Below, piece by piece: positions 27,716-36,569 of a stretch of DNA of 64,000 bases (its first letter is position 1; every line of letters begins with the position of its first letter). Source of the DNA: Autumnicola tepida (lineage in GTDB: Bacteria > Bacteroidota > Bacteroidia > Flavobacteriales > Flavobacteriaceae); NCBI RefSeq assembly GCF_031846485.1, contig NZ_JAVRHQ010000001.1:434001-498000 (forward strand). The letters run 5' to 3'. The position numbers were made by a program, and so were the translations under genes. The notes beneath the pieces were generated by a model. The model was not told the origin of the DNA and searched no databases. It saw only the letters and a list, made by a program, of their open reading frames with translations.

Positions 27716-29311
27716 ATGAAAACCAACTTTATCGTAGGGATGTTATTATTGAACTTTTCCCTTTTTGCACAAGAGGTAAAACCAATCACCATCGATATGA
27801 ATGGTGAGGAAAACATACCCACCATTGATTCTGAACAGACACGATCATTAAATCAGGGGGATTACTTTCAAATTGTTATCGATAATTTAAACACGTACCT
27901 CTATAAGGTAACAATTGAAGATGAGGATATTACTATGCAGCCTGCAGAATTACCCAATAGTATTACAGGTCTTGTAACACCAGGTATTTTAGATGGCATC
28001 CTGACAAATATCCGAAGTGCCTTATCATCTCCGGTCCCCGATGTCAAGTTTCTGGATACATTACAGATTGAAAAGGGAAATACATCCGATACAATTGTAG
28101 AGATCAAAGAGTATGCGGTTAATTCTAACAGATATAAAAATCTTCGAACTGCTTTAGATAAACCAGGCATAAGTGATAAAGATAAAATTTCTTATACAGA
28201 TAGTATTTTAAGTTACCATCAATGGATTTATAGATATGAATCGGATGCACTTGAAGATAAAATCAGTAAACTGGAGTCGTATTATCAGGATATTTTGAAT
28301 TACGAAACCGCTTTACATTATGTTAGACCAAATGTGGTGATTGAAGACTTCAATAATCAAAAGGTACGTGATTTACTGACCGAGTATCGGAATTTAAATA
28401 ATTCAATTCAAAAGTCTATTAACAGCATTGAAAATTCGACTCTGGTCTATGATGAATTCAAAACTAACAATAAAGAACTAATTAATAATAATGACGACTT
28501 AAAAAAAACGAGGAATATTGTAGATGAATTCAAAACCGATCTGGATATGGTGATCAAAACAATCAAGAAAGAGATCACTACGGAGAAATACCAGGAATTA
28601 CAAAAAGGACTGGCCATGATAGTGAATCATAAAGATTTCTCCTTCGCTTCACTACCCATCCAGATCCTGGAAGATGGTAAGAAAATCGATCTAACAATTT
28701 CCCCTCGGGATGATGCAACCACGTTAACGAGTTATGAAACAAGTTTTCGAATTCCCGATAAAACTAAAAATTACTGGGCTGTGACTACAGGCTTATACCT
28801 TATCGATAATCTAAATCAAAACTATTCTATAATGACAGATATCATTGAGTTGGAACCGGATACCCCTACTGAAGAAACGGAAGGAGAAACCGAGGAAAGT
28901 GAAGGACAGGAAGAGGAGCCCACAGAGGAAACTATTTACTCTTTTGTTGAAGAGGATCGATCCAAAGATGAAATAGGTGTAAAAGCAATGGTTCAATATG
29001 GCTGGTATTTGACGGAGACTTTTCTTGGTGACTTTTACGTAAACCTGGGAATCGGTGCCGGTTTGTCTATCACGGAAAAACCCAAACCGAGATTCTTTTT
29101 TGGTCCTGGTGTATCATTTGGTGACAAAAATAAGTTCACGATTGATTTTGGGGGTGCTTATATTTTCTATGATAAATTGTCAAATGGATATAATACCACG
29201 GATGAATACAGATCTAAACCCACGGACTATCTGGTCACGCAAAGTCAGATTAAGGGATATATAGGGGTAGGATATACGATCAACTTTAATGAAGGAGACA
29301 AGGAAGAGTAA
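27716..29311 (+). CDS. secreted protein with C-terminal barrel-like segment, unknown function
   Basis: This is a 531-residue exported protein. A signal peptide (MKTNFIVGMLLLNFSLFAQ) is cleaved after the Gln region. A helical, likely coiled-coil middle (about 130-330) is followed by an acidic Glu/Thr-rich linker near 385-410. The C-terminal 110 residues have alternating aromatic/Gly strands (YGWYLTET, VNLGIGAGL, FFFGPGVSFG, FDFGGAYIFY-like, KGYIGVGYTINF) as in outer-membrane barrel proteins. I chose the second Met (27716) as start; 27710 is equally possible. The gene stands alone between repeat copies 1 and 2, so it may be cargo of a small inserted unit. Function unknown. Confidence 0.75.
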   Translation: MKTNFIVGMLLLNFSLFAQEVKPITIDMNGEENIPTIDSEQTRSLNQGDYFQIVIDNLNTYLYKVTIEDEDITMQPAELPNSITGLVTPGILDGILTNIRSALSSPVPDVKFLDTLQIEKGNTSDTIVEIKEYAVNSNRYKNLRTALDKPGISDKDKISYTDSILSYHQWIYRYESDALEDKISKLESYYQDILNYETALHYVRPNVVIEDFNNQKVRDLLTEYRNLNNSIQKSINSIENSTLVYDEFKTNNKELINNNDDLKKTRNIVDEFKTDLDMVIKTIKKEITTEKYQELQKGLAMIVNHKDFSFASLPIQILEDGKKIDLTISPRDDATTLTSYETSFRIPDKTKNYWAVTTGLYLIDNLNQNYSIMTDIIELEPDTPTEETEGETEESEGQEEEPTEETIYSFVEEDRSKDEIGVKAMVQYGWYLTETFLGDFYVNLGIGAGLSITEKPKPRFFFGPGVSFGDKNKFTIDFGGAYIFYDKLSNGYNTTDEYRSKPTDYLVTQSQIKGYIGVGYTINFNEGDKEE

Positions 29312-29324
29312 TTGCACTTAACCT

Positions 29325-29485
29325 TTTGTAAATAAATGATTTAAGCTTTTTTAAGCAGCCATTATATCTGCCAAAAGTTTTAAATCATCTAATAGATGGT
29401 TCGATTTATCAAAAATGAAATTAAAATAAATGTTAAATTATTGACTTATAGGAGTTCTACTGTTTGAATGTCAAGAGGTTAATTT
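29325..29485. repeat. accessory-region repeat, copy 2
   Basis: This copy matches 26560-26805 but lacks the internal terminator segment. Its minus strand encodes SNHLLDDLKLLADIMAA and a stop (29351-29404). Downstream similarity includes GAAATTAAAATAAATGTTAAATTA and TCAAGAGGTTAA. It flanks the secreted-protein unit on the right in direct orientation with copy 1. Confidence 0.6.
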
Positions 29486-29714
29486 AATTAGCCGGTTAAA
29501 GTCAAATTTTCTGTACTTATACCAATTTTTATATTATTAACTGCCGTACTTGCGGTAAATAATGTATAAACTTACCCAGATCAGAACTGTTTAATTTTCT
29601 AATACAACAATTCTGTACTGATCAAAGGATGGCATTGAATATTCTTGTTCATTTTGCCTTACCTATATATTCCAATCTTATTTTAAATAATCGGATGGAA
29701 GAATAGAAACTGCA
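29486..29714. other. short stretch without a gene
   Basis: No gene is supported. An imperfect inverted repeat (TTATT...CCGtactTGCGG...AATAA) lies at about 29532-29562. Nothing else stands out. Confidence 0.3.
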
Positions 29715-30110
29715 GAATTCCTTAAATATACCAACTCTCCCTCGCCTTCTCTAGTAGAGCCTTATTTCCCTTAGACGCCAAAGGTATCCTTAAGCTTTTT
29801 TTTCCTGATTTCTACAGCCCACAATGAAAGGTTGACATACCTGGGCAAGTTCCTGGTTTTTGTTCCCAAAGAAAGCTGGTACAGAATTATTCTATTAAAT
29901 TCATCTATTGAAATTGAATAGCTTTAATCAGAATACCGTTTGGTAGGTACCATTAACAATGTTTTCCCAGGCAGTATCACAATTATCTGCGGTATCTATG
30001 GAAAGGTAAATATTATTTAATTCTGATCTGGACAGGACATTTTTATAGTCCTCCAGGATCATATGGTGATCATCAATAAATAAAATGTTTATTTCTTCTC
30101 TTTCCTGCAT
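29715..30110 (-). pseudogene. decayed LuxR-family response regulator
   Basis: The minus strand from ATG 30110 encodes a receiver-domain start (NILFIDDHHMILEDYKNVLS) that stops after 60 codons. Further on, shifted frames give SLWAVEIRKKKLKDTFGV and SKGNKALLEKAR, which fit the helix-turn-helix and tail of a NarL/LuxR-type regulator. The phosphoacceptor part of the receiver is missing, so there is an internal deletion plus frameshifts. It directly follows the decayed kinase, as in an intact kinase-regulator operon. Confidence 0.7.
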
Positions 30111-30118
30111 TAGAAGTT

Positions 30119-30742
30119 ATTTATGAGTCATGCCAACTTTACAGAACCCTTATAAAGTACCTTAAGCAGATGAATTAATAGAAAATTTTCCATTGATATT
30201 TTTTACACGGCTTCCAAATTTTTCAGGTCAATCCCTGTGTTTGAGGGCTTACGTTCTAAACCGACCCCCATTATCTTTTATAAGGACAAGTTCATGATCA
30301 CTTTTTTCAATTGCCACTTCAGCCGCTGCAGCCTGGGAATGCTTGTGGATGTTATTAATCGCTTCCTGAATTATCCGGTACAGATTGATTTTAATGTCAT
30401 TTTTCAAATATTGTTCCAGTCATACTCGAATCGACCTTCAAAGTTATCCTAGTTTCCTTCGTACTCTGATTCTTAACAATTTCTTTCAGCACAGTTTTGA
30501 AATTCACGTCGACCAGGGAAGTTTTGTTCAACTTATGATAAAGAAACCTGATTTCTTCAGCTATTTTCTGCATTTCCTCTATATATTTTGAATCTCTTCT
30601 TCCTGCTCTTCTCAGTTTCTTCCTGGTTTATAGAATCCAGGCTTAACCTTATGCCAAAGAGTTTTCCGAGGATACCGTGATGCAACTCCCAGGATATATG
30701 CTGCTTTTCCTTTTCCCGGACTTTTTTCCTTTAAAAATAGTA
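30119..30742 (-). pseudogene. decayed HisKA_3-type histidine kinase
   Basis: Minus-strand frames give the dimerisation/phosphoacceptor helix (HISWELHHGILGKLFGIRLS), then IAEEIRFLYHKLNKTS, then LYRIIQEAINNIHKHS with the N box, then SRVKNINGKFSINSS and a terminal MTHK stop. The pieces lie in the right order but in different frames and with internal stops, so the gene is inactive. It begins directly after the stop of the intact response regulator at 30743. This is the remnant of a second kinase. Confidence 0.75.
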
Positions 30743-31402
30743 TCATATAAGCTGAAGTGTAAGCACTGTACTAATTAATTGAGGGTTTGTTTTTGCTTCA
30801 AATTCTTCACGGAGGTCTTTTAACTTCTTTTCTATAGAACTTTTACTAAAAGGGGTGATGCCCTGAGCTTTAAATTTCATACTTATCTCTTCCTGTATAT
30901 AACCATCACAAAGAAGTTTCAAGATGGATAGATCATAATCTGATAATTCTTTTACATTCTTATGATGTAGTGTTTGTTCAATATCGGGAGATAGGTATGA
31001 TTTTCCGCCGTACACTTGCTGAATAGCTTGTTCCAAATGATTCATACCTTTCCGGCCTTTACATACATATCCGTCAACATAGGGAATTATTTTTTTTACC
31101 TTTCCCGGATGATCTTCAATAGAATGAATTATAATTTTCAATTCAGGCATTTCTTTTTTAAGGATGAGGGACAATTCTTCTCCTGATCTAATTTTTTCTT
31201 CTCTGTGGTCCTGTCTGAATGAAAGATCAGAAATTACGAGTTCGTAGGGAGATTGTTCCTGATAAGCTTTTTTACATTTCAGGTAGGCTTCATCACAGTA
31301 CGAAGCATACACCACTTCCTGAGCCCCTAAACTCAATAAGAACTTTTTTAATGCAGTGTTCACTGCATCTATATCTTCTGCTATCAGAACTTTTTTAAAC
31401 AT
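30743..31402 (-). CDS. response regulator, LuxR-like output
   Basis: This 219-residue response regulator has a receiver domain at the N terminus with acidic residues E9/D10 and the phosphoacceptor D59 (LVISDLS). The C-terminal domain (about 150-219) is a NarL/LuxR-like helix-turn-helix in which the recognition part reads FSKSSIEKKLKDLREEF; it ends with a hydrophobic dimer helix. Its start is one base from the stop of the kinase gene, so the two form one operon. Target genes cannot be read from the window. Confidence 0.88.
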   Translation of the reverse strand: MFKKVLIAEDIDAVNTALKKFLLSLGAQEVVYASYCDEAYLKCKKAYQEQSPYELVISDLSFRQDHREEKIRSGEELSLILKKEMPELKIIIHSIEDHPGKVKKIIPYVDGYVCKGRKGMNHLEQAIQQVYGGKSYLSPDIEQTLHHKNVKELSDYDLSILKLLCDGYIQEEISMKFKAQGITPFSKSSIEKKLKDLREEFEAKTNPQLISTVLTLQLI

Positions 31403-33319
31403 CTAAAAAGGAATTACAATTTGTGCGGAAAATCCCTCGGTGGTTTCCGGTTGAAAATTAAAAGAACCTCCGATAGAATCAATACGGTTTTCCACATTTT
31501 TAAGTCCGGCACCTTTTTTTAATTCCGCTGAAGAAAATCCTTTTCCATTATCAATGTAGGAAATTGTAAGTTTTGAAGACGTTTCTTTGAAATTTAATTT
31601 TACTATAGAAGCTTCACTGTGTTTTTTCATATTCACCATTAATTCCTGGAGCACACGGTGAACAACTATTTTAGATTCAGTACTTAATTTTGACCAGGAA
31701 ATATCTTTTAATCCTATAAGATACAATGTTGTTTGTTGAGGTACACTTTGGGATAGCATGTCTTGCAAATCCTCGCGATAACCGGAACTAGTAGTCACTG
31801 GAGTATTTTCCCGGGAAATATTCCTTGTTCTATCGTAAATACTTTCTAATTTTTTTACTGTACCTCTTTTATATGAATGATCCGGATTTTCAAGTTCAGT
31901 CATAACGTTGTAAACATCGTTTGCCAATTCATCGTGGATTTTTTTAGAGATGCGAGCTTCAGTGGCATGAATCTCTCTTATTCTCTCCTTCTTATGACGT
32001 TGCTTTGAATAATAGTAGATGACAGCGGCGCTACCAGTTAAGAGGATCCCTAAGAGAATAGCAATATTGAGCCGATTTCTGCCTCTCAATACCTCAAGCT
32101 GTTGTTGTATGGATATTTTTTCTAGTTGATCTATTTCTTCTAATTTCTGCTCCTCATCATATTTAATTTTAGCGAATAAATTTTTGACCTTGTCCCTGGA
32201 TTTTATTAAACTATCATTCAGGCGGATGTGTTCTAATGCATAAGGTTTGATTTCGTTGACAGGGGATAACCGAACAAGATAATCCAGGGCAGAGATTTCA
32301 TCGGTGACGCTGTTAAGTTTCCGGGAGGTTTCATAATAAGCTTTGGCATACCGCAAGGCTTCCTTTGGAGAATCTTTTTCATTTACCTTTACTAAATGAT
32401 CGTAACTCGACAATAATCCGGTGAGGTCATTGTGTTTACTTCTGGCTTCCATAATTAATTCCAGTGAATCAGTAATATCGGTTTTTTCGCTGAGCCATTT
32501 CGTAAAGTAATAATTATCCCTGATACGGTTAATGAAATTTTGGTTTTCAGCTAAAGGCAGGATTGACTCTAATAGTCCAAGGGACTTTTTAAAATCTTCT
32601 TTCTCAGCATAAACATTAGCTATATTGTTAACTACCGCCAGACTATCCTGTGAAGAATTAATATATTTTAAAGCATTACTGTACTCTTCAATAGCCTCAT
32701 CAAAATCCTTCAGTTTTCTATAGGTAGCTGCGAGGTTGTTGTAAGAACTAGCAATATAGAAAGAATCTTTGGAAGGCTTTAAAAGGGAAAGCGCTTTAAC
32801 AGCACTGTTTTGGCTCGCGGGAAAATCACCCAGTCGCGTTTGAGCAATACTCAGTTCCAGTAAACGCTTACCTGCATTTACGCTATCTCCGGCTAATAAA
32901 TAATACCTCTGTGATTGAAAAGTATTATTAAGCACATTTATTTGGTCATTTTGATAAAAAAAACTTTTTGCCTTCCTGTAATACCCTTTTGCTACTTGCA
33001 GGGTGTCTCCTTGCTCAAATCCATTTTTTATAAGAAGATTCGCATAGTATACAGAACTGTCTATTTCTTTTTTTTTGTTGTGAAAATAGATAAGATTATC
33101 ATAAATGGTTGCTTGTAGTGTGTCTTGGGGTGTGTAGATTTCTGCTAGTGCCTTTTTCAAGAGCGTCAGCTTTTGATTCAGATCCTCTGTTTCTTTGCTT
33201 CTCTCAAAGAACTGAGCGGCGAGATCATTCCGACATTGTATTTTTTTAGTTTGATCTTTTTCCTTGCAGGAGATAAGAAGAACGATAAAAAAAATTGAAA
33301 GAATCAGGGGGCTTTTCAT
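31403..33319 (-). CDS. TPR-containing membrane sensor histidine kinase (lipoprotein-type N terminus)
   Basis: This 638-residue sensor kinase starts with a lipoprotein-type signal ending in LLISC (Cys 18). It continues with TPR repeats outside the membrane, a transmembrane helix at about 417-437, a HisKA_3-like segment with the phosphoacceptor H462 (KIHDELANDV) and a GHKL ATPase with N563 and the DNGKGF box. This build is common for flavobacterial two-component sensors. It is followed at once by its response regulator. A strong terminator stands 17 bases upstream of its ATG, so expression probably depends on read-through or a promoter overlapping that hairpin. Confidence 0.9.
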   Translation of the reverse strand: MKSPLILSIFFIVLLISCKEKDQTKKIQCRNDLAAQFFERSKETEDLNQKLTLLKKALAEIYTPQDTLQATIYDNLIYFHNKKKEIDSSVYYANLLIKNGFEQGDTLQVAKGYYRKAKSFFYQNDQINVLNNTFQSQRYYLLAGDSVNAGKRLLELSIAQTRLGDFPASQNSAVKALSLLKPSKDSFYIASSYNNLAATYRKLKDFDEAIEEYSNALKYINSSQDSLAVVNNIANVYAEKEDFKKSLGLLESILPLAENQNFINRIRDNYYFTKWLSEKTDITDSLELIMEARSKHNDLTGLLSSYDHLVKVNEKDSPKEALRYAKAYYETSRKLNSVTDEISALDYLVRLSPVNEIKPYALEHIRLNDSLIKSRDKVKNLFAKIKYDEEQKLEEIDQLEKISIQQQLEVLRGRNRLNIAILLGILLTGSAAVIYYYSKQRHKKERIREIHATEARISKKIHDELANDVYNVMTELENPDHSYKRGTVKKLESIYDRTRNISRENTPVTTSSGYREDLQDMLSQSVPQQTTLYLIGLKDISWSKLSTESKIVVHRVLQELMVNMKKHSEASIVKLNFKETSSKLTISYIDNGKGFSSAELKKGAGLKNVENRIDSIGGSFNFQPETTEGFSAQIVIPF

Positions 33320-33335
33320 GCAACTAAAATAAAAA

Positions 33336-33356
33336 ACCCTGCTGATTTAGCAGGGT
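33336..33356 (-). terminator. intrinsic terminator between small lipoprotein and kinase genes
   Basis: The perfect stem ACCCTGC/GCAGGGT is followed, on the minus strand, by a T-rich tract. It ends the 61-residue lipoprotein transcript and sits just upstream of the kinase ATG. Confidence 0.75.
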
Positions 33357-33366
33357 TTTCTAAAAA

Positions 33367-33552
33367 TTAATTACCGGCTGGCGGTTCTTCGGGTGGATCC
33401 AATTGCTGATCTTCACCACCATTACCACCGCCAGTGTCACCATCGGCATAAGTGTCCATTTCTTCCTGCACATCGGCGAGGCTATCGTCTGTACAGGCAA
33501 TAAATGATAAATTTGCACCTATTAGACATACAATTAATATTGCTTTTTTCAT
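33367..33552 (-). CDS. small acidic lipoprotein
   Basis: This is a 61-residue protein with a lipoprotein signal (LSFIAC, Cys 20) followed by an acidic, Gly- and Pro-rich tail (GDTGGGNGGEDQQ). The mature part is only 41 residues and looks unstructured. It is immediately upstream of the kinase-regulator pair and separated from it by a terminator, so it may be a co-regulated envelope signal or target. No family is recognised. Confidence 0.7.
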   Translation of the reverse strand: MKKAILIVCLIGANLSFIACTDDSLADVQEEMDTYADGDTGGGNGGEDQQLDPPEEPPAGN

Positions 33553-33667
33553 TTTTCTTATTTTAAATTTTAGACATGGGACGTCTGGGGGAGACTTTTC
33601 TCTCCGTTTACGACAATCCGTAATTGGGGTACCCGTACTGCGAGTACATTTGGGAAGTTGAAGAGAT

Positions 33668-33717
33668 CAATACGGCTGTGTTTGGTTACTTCCCGGTGAC
33701 CTTCACAGGCCGTATTG
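33668..33717. repeat. inverted repeat CAATACGGC...GCCGTATTG
   Basis: The left arm CAATACGGCTGTG (33668-33680) and right arm CACAGGCCGTATTG (33704-33717) pair with a single bulge around a 23-base loop. It lies in the spacer between divergent genes. It could be an operator or structured RNA; there is no T run for a terminator. Confidence 0.6.
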
Positions 33718-33905
33718 ACTTTTCAGAATAATTGAAAGCTGCGCGTGATGATGTTTGCAAGCCATAATCGTCTTTCAATTACATGGCAAAGATGTGAAGG
33801 GAAGGGCCTTTTTGCAGAGACATAGCGGCGACATCTAAGGGGCATTTAAAGGACAGGGTGGAGACATGTTAAAGACACGTTTTGTCATTTTTATGTCTAA
33901 CTGAA

Positions 33906-33937
33906 TTTGAGTATGTTAACGGCAAATGTTAATTTTA
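33906..33937 (+). promoter_or_regulatory. candidate promoter
   Basis: TTTG (33906-33909) and TAATTTTA (33930-33937) are spaced by 20 bases, close to the Bacteroidota pattern, with one mismatch in the -7 box. It lies 23 bases before the ATG of the next gene. Confidence 0.35.
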
Positions 33938-33959
33938 GATCATCATCAAAACGATATCT

Positions 33960-34622
33960 ATGGATAAATTTTTACAAGATATTTTTGTTAAGGCAAAGGA
34001 AGAATCCGGAGAAGATAGTCTGAGGAAATGGGCGGAGTATATAGCCGAATACTTATTGGAAGAGTTAAAGTATCCTTTGTCAGTAAAAACCCTGGAGAGA
34101 TACTACAATGGAGAGACCGAGCCGAACCTTGAAAAAAGGAATAAACTCGCCGTGTTTCTTGGCTACAGCGATTACAGGGAATACAAGGCTGGAATGCAGG
34201 AAACTCAGCCTAAGGAGGAAGATTCTGAAAAAACCGGAGAAGGTAAGAGCAACAAAAAATACAGCAAGCGAATCATGCTCCTGGTTAGCTTAATTGGAAT
34301 TTTAGTACTAGGGGCTGGATATCTGGGCTATTCTTCAGGGAGTGAAGATTGTATGATCTGGAAAGAAGATCACTATGAAGTGACTCCTTGTGAGGGTAAA
34401 GCAGGAGAAACGAAAAAGACTCTTCACTTACTGGAAAACTTCCGACAAATCGAGGTAAGTGACACCACTACTTTTTTCAGGAATGGAAAAGCAAATGTGT
34501 GGTACGATAAGCACGAGAATGAGCTGTACTTTTTTAGTGCCCCCGGAATAAATCCTGAAACCGGTAAAACGGTGAAGGAGATTACTGATTATATGATCAA
34601 TAAATATGTATTAGTTGATTAG
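33960..34622 (+). CDS. single-pass membrane protein with N-terminal HTH-like domain
   Basis: This 220-residue protein has a helical N-terminal domain (1-80) reading like a degenerate helix-turn-helix (LSVKTLERYYNGETEPN). A charged linker and one transmembrane helix (about 105-124) follow, then a periplasmic C-terminal domain with two Cys (EDCMIWKEDHYEVTPCEG) and a PETGKTVKEITDYMIN ending. Similar three-part proteins occur in flavobacteria. The function is unknown to me; a membrane-bound signalling role is a guess from the layout. It stands alone on the plus strand. Confidence 0.75.
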   Translation: MDKFLQDIFVKAKEESGEDSLRKWAEYIAEYLLEELKYPLSVKTLERYYNGETEPNLEKRNKLAVFLGYSDYREYKAGMQETQPKEEDSEKTGEGKSNKKYSKRIMLLVSLIGILVLGAGYLGYSSGSEDCMIWKEDHYEVTPCEGKAGETKKTLHLLENFRQIEVSDTTTFFRNGKANVWYDKHENELYFFSAPGINPETGKTVKEITDYMINKYVLVD

Positions 34623-34968
34623 TTGGAGAAAATTAGATTCGAAAATAAAGACTAATAGGTGTTAAGGCGAACTTTCTTTCTCTAAACCTGAATACTTCTG
34701 CCTCATCTTTTTAGTAATAATTTCAAAGTGGTGTTTTTTAATAATCCTCTAGGTAGGGTATTCATTCTTCCATTCGCCGGGCAGGATTGATAATTTCGCT
34801 GCGGTCAATCCGAATATTTCTGGTTTCTGCATTCTGTTACGGTAAAAATAAGAGGTTGAGTTACATACTGCTATTTAGAAGTATTAAACCAGCAAAACGC
34901 CGGGTTCATATAGCACGCCAGTTATCCTATTGCTAAAGACTTATTTTTTGATTTGCATTCCTTTTAGG
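34623..34968. other. gap with no supported gene
   Basis: I find no gene. Minus-strand frames contain short peptide-like runs (for example HFEIITKKMRQKYSG) interrupted by stops, which may be remains of a coding region too decayed to name. Confidence 0.3.
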
Positions 34969-35322
34969 TTATTTATAAGGATCTCCAGAGGCTGCTGTTA
35001 CAAATGAGATGTAAGATTTAGCCGGGAATAATAAGTAGAAAATAACCTATTTCCACTATGATAAGCCAAAACAGACCTGTTCCAATATTTCCCTTGTACA
35101 TTTGTCCCGCTCCTGGAATAACCAGTCTTAATACAGCAGCCACACCGAGGCTCTATTTTCGTTCTCTTAGAGGAGTAGATTGATTTTGATAAGATCGGAT
35201 GGCTCTTATTCCACCATCCAACATTTCGCTGCAATGTTTACACTTAATTGCTTCTTTATTAATATTTTCTGCGCAGTAAGGGCATTTTTCATTTCTGTTT
35301 GCGTTAGTTATTGTTTTTTTTA
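34969..35322 (-). pseudogene. decayed zinc-ribbon/TM2-like membrane protein gene
   Basis: The minus strand encodes a zinc ribbon (KCPYCAENINKEAIKCKHCS), then after an internal TAG a hydrophobic segment of TM2 type (VIPGAGQMYKGNIGTGLFW, then IGYFLLIIPG), and after a frameshift the usual end SGDPYK. No start codon precedes the zinc ribbon. The domain order is that of flavobacterial zinc-ribbon TM2 proteins, but the stop and frameshift make it non-functional. Confidence 0.7.
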
Positions 35323-35506
35323 ATCAAATAAAGGCAGTTGAGCTATTGAACATCTTAAATTTTACTCCTAGATATTAACTGGATTCACTCAACCGGCATC
35401 CGGTATTTTGTTTCATTGATTTCCATTCTCTCCTTATTTAATGTTACTATGATTGGCTCCTGTCGCTCCCTTTCATATTCCACATACTCATAGATTTTTA
35501 TTTCCC

Positions 35507-36514
35507 TTACGCCACTATTTTTATGTCTACATCAATTCCCTGAACCTGATTGTCGTTGTGAAGCCCCAGGAAAAAAGTACCACTTGTGTGGGTAGTATTT
35601 TTGCCATATGCAGCAATGCCTTTCCCTTTATCGAAGATGGAAAATGCTTGTCCACTTCTGAACAACCCGAGGTTAGCTTCATCGGGAATAAACCAGTAGG
35701 AAACGTCCTCTCCTGTTTTGGGAATGATCAATTCTGAAATCGCACCCATCGCAAGGCCGGCTAAAGGTGTCCCGTAAATAGAGGTAACCTCTTCTGCTAA
35801 TCCGGTAAAGAACTCCGTATTCTTTTTATATGCTTCCTGAGATTCCTGTCCTACACCTATCCAATAGGCCCAGCTTATTATTCTTTCTTCGCGTAAATCT
35901 GTAATAAGCGGCTGTGGCAAATTGATCAGTAAGAAAGTGCTGCTTTCATTTTCGTTGAAGTACGAATGGACCCTCTGATTCTTGTCGACTAAAAGATCCT
36001 CTTCCCGCTTAATTTCAATTAATTCCTTTACATTTTCTGTATATTGTATAGTGTTATAGCCTGTAATACTATCAATGGTGTAAGGAATATATACTGTATC
36101 CCTCTGTGTTTCCCACCGCCAGTCGGTATTAAAATGCATGGTTTGTTCATTTGCAGGGATCCTGCTAATGGTAATTTTAAATGCTCTATTGGTTAGTGAC
36201 GGCCTGTAGAACTTAAAGCTATAAACACCCTTCTCTCTGGCTTTAACTTTCTTGCCTGTTAAAGATTTCAATTTGTATTCTGAGAACAGGGTATTTGAGG
36301 ATGGTCCCGAAATTTGAAATTCTTTTAAATGTTTCCCTTTAACCATTTCAAGGTCTATTAAAATTTCGTCCCCTTCAGCAAAACTGAACAATATTTCTTT
36401 GGTTTCATCAAAACTAATTTGAATAGCTGATTCAGTAATAAGAATAGGTTCATTGGATCCAAATGATGAAAAGGATAGGGGGAGGAGTAGGAGTACGAGT
36501 AATTTTTTTACCAT
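35507..36514 (-). CDS. secreted protein of unknown function
   Basis: This 335-residue exported protein has a signal peptide (MVKKLLVLLLLPLSFSSFG) at the chosen start. The longer in-frame ATG (36616) would add a hydrophilic stretch before the signal and overlap the upstream gene, so it is rejected. The mature part is beta-rich with an early all-beta region (ESAIQISFDETKEILFSFAEGD) and later two hydrophobic stretches (GTPLAGLAMGAISELI). It ends with an ALHND-like HNDNQVQGIDVDI strand. No domain is recognised. It follows the DUF4236 gene by 55 bases on the same strand. Confidence 0.7.
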   Translation of the reverse strand: MVKKLLVLLLLPLSFSSFGSNEPILITESAIQISFDETKEILFSFAEGDEILIDLEMVKGKHLKEFQISGPSSNTLFSEYKLKSLTGKKVKAREKGVYSFKFYRPSLTNRAFKITISRIPANEQTMHFNTDWRWETQRDTVYIPYTIDSITGYNTIQYTENVKELIEIKREEDLLVDKNQRVHSYFNENESSTFLLINLPQPLITDLREERIISWAYWIGVGQESQEAYKKNTEFFTGLAEEVTSIYGTPLAGLAMGAISELIIPKTGEDVSYWFIPDEANLGLFRSGQAFSIFDKGKGIAAYGKNTTHTSGTFFLGLHNDNQVQGIDVDIKIVA

Positions 36515-36569
36515 AGGAGTTGATTTTAATAGTAATTGTAGGTTGTTATTATCTGTTTTGTTTGACAGC

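Noticed and set aside
30237..30591. Plus-strand frames of about 70 codons at 30.2-30.6 kb
   Set aside because: They are antisense to the decayed histidine kinase, whose motifs are readable on the minus strand.
34998..35234. 78-codon minus-strand frame as a gene
   Set aside because: It is a shifted frame of the decayed zinc-ribbon/TM2 gene; the meaningful peptides lie in the other frames.
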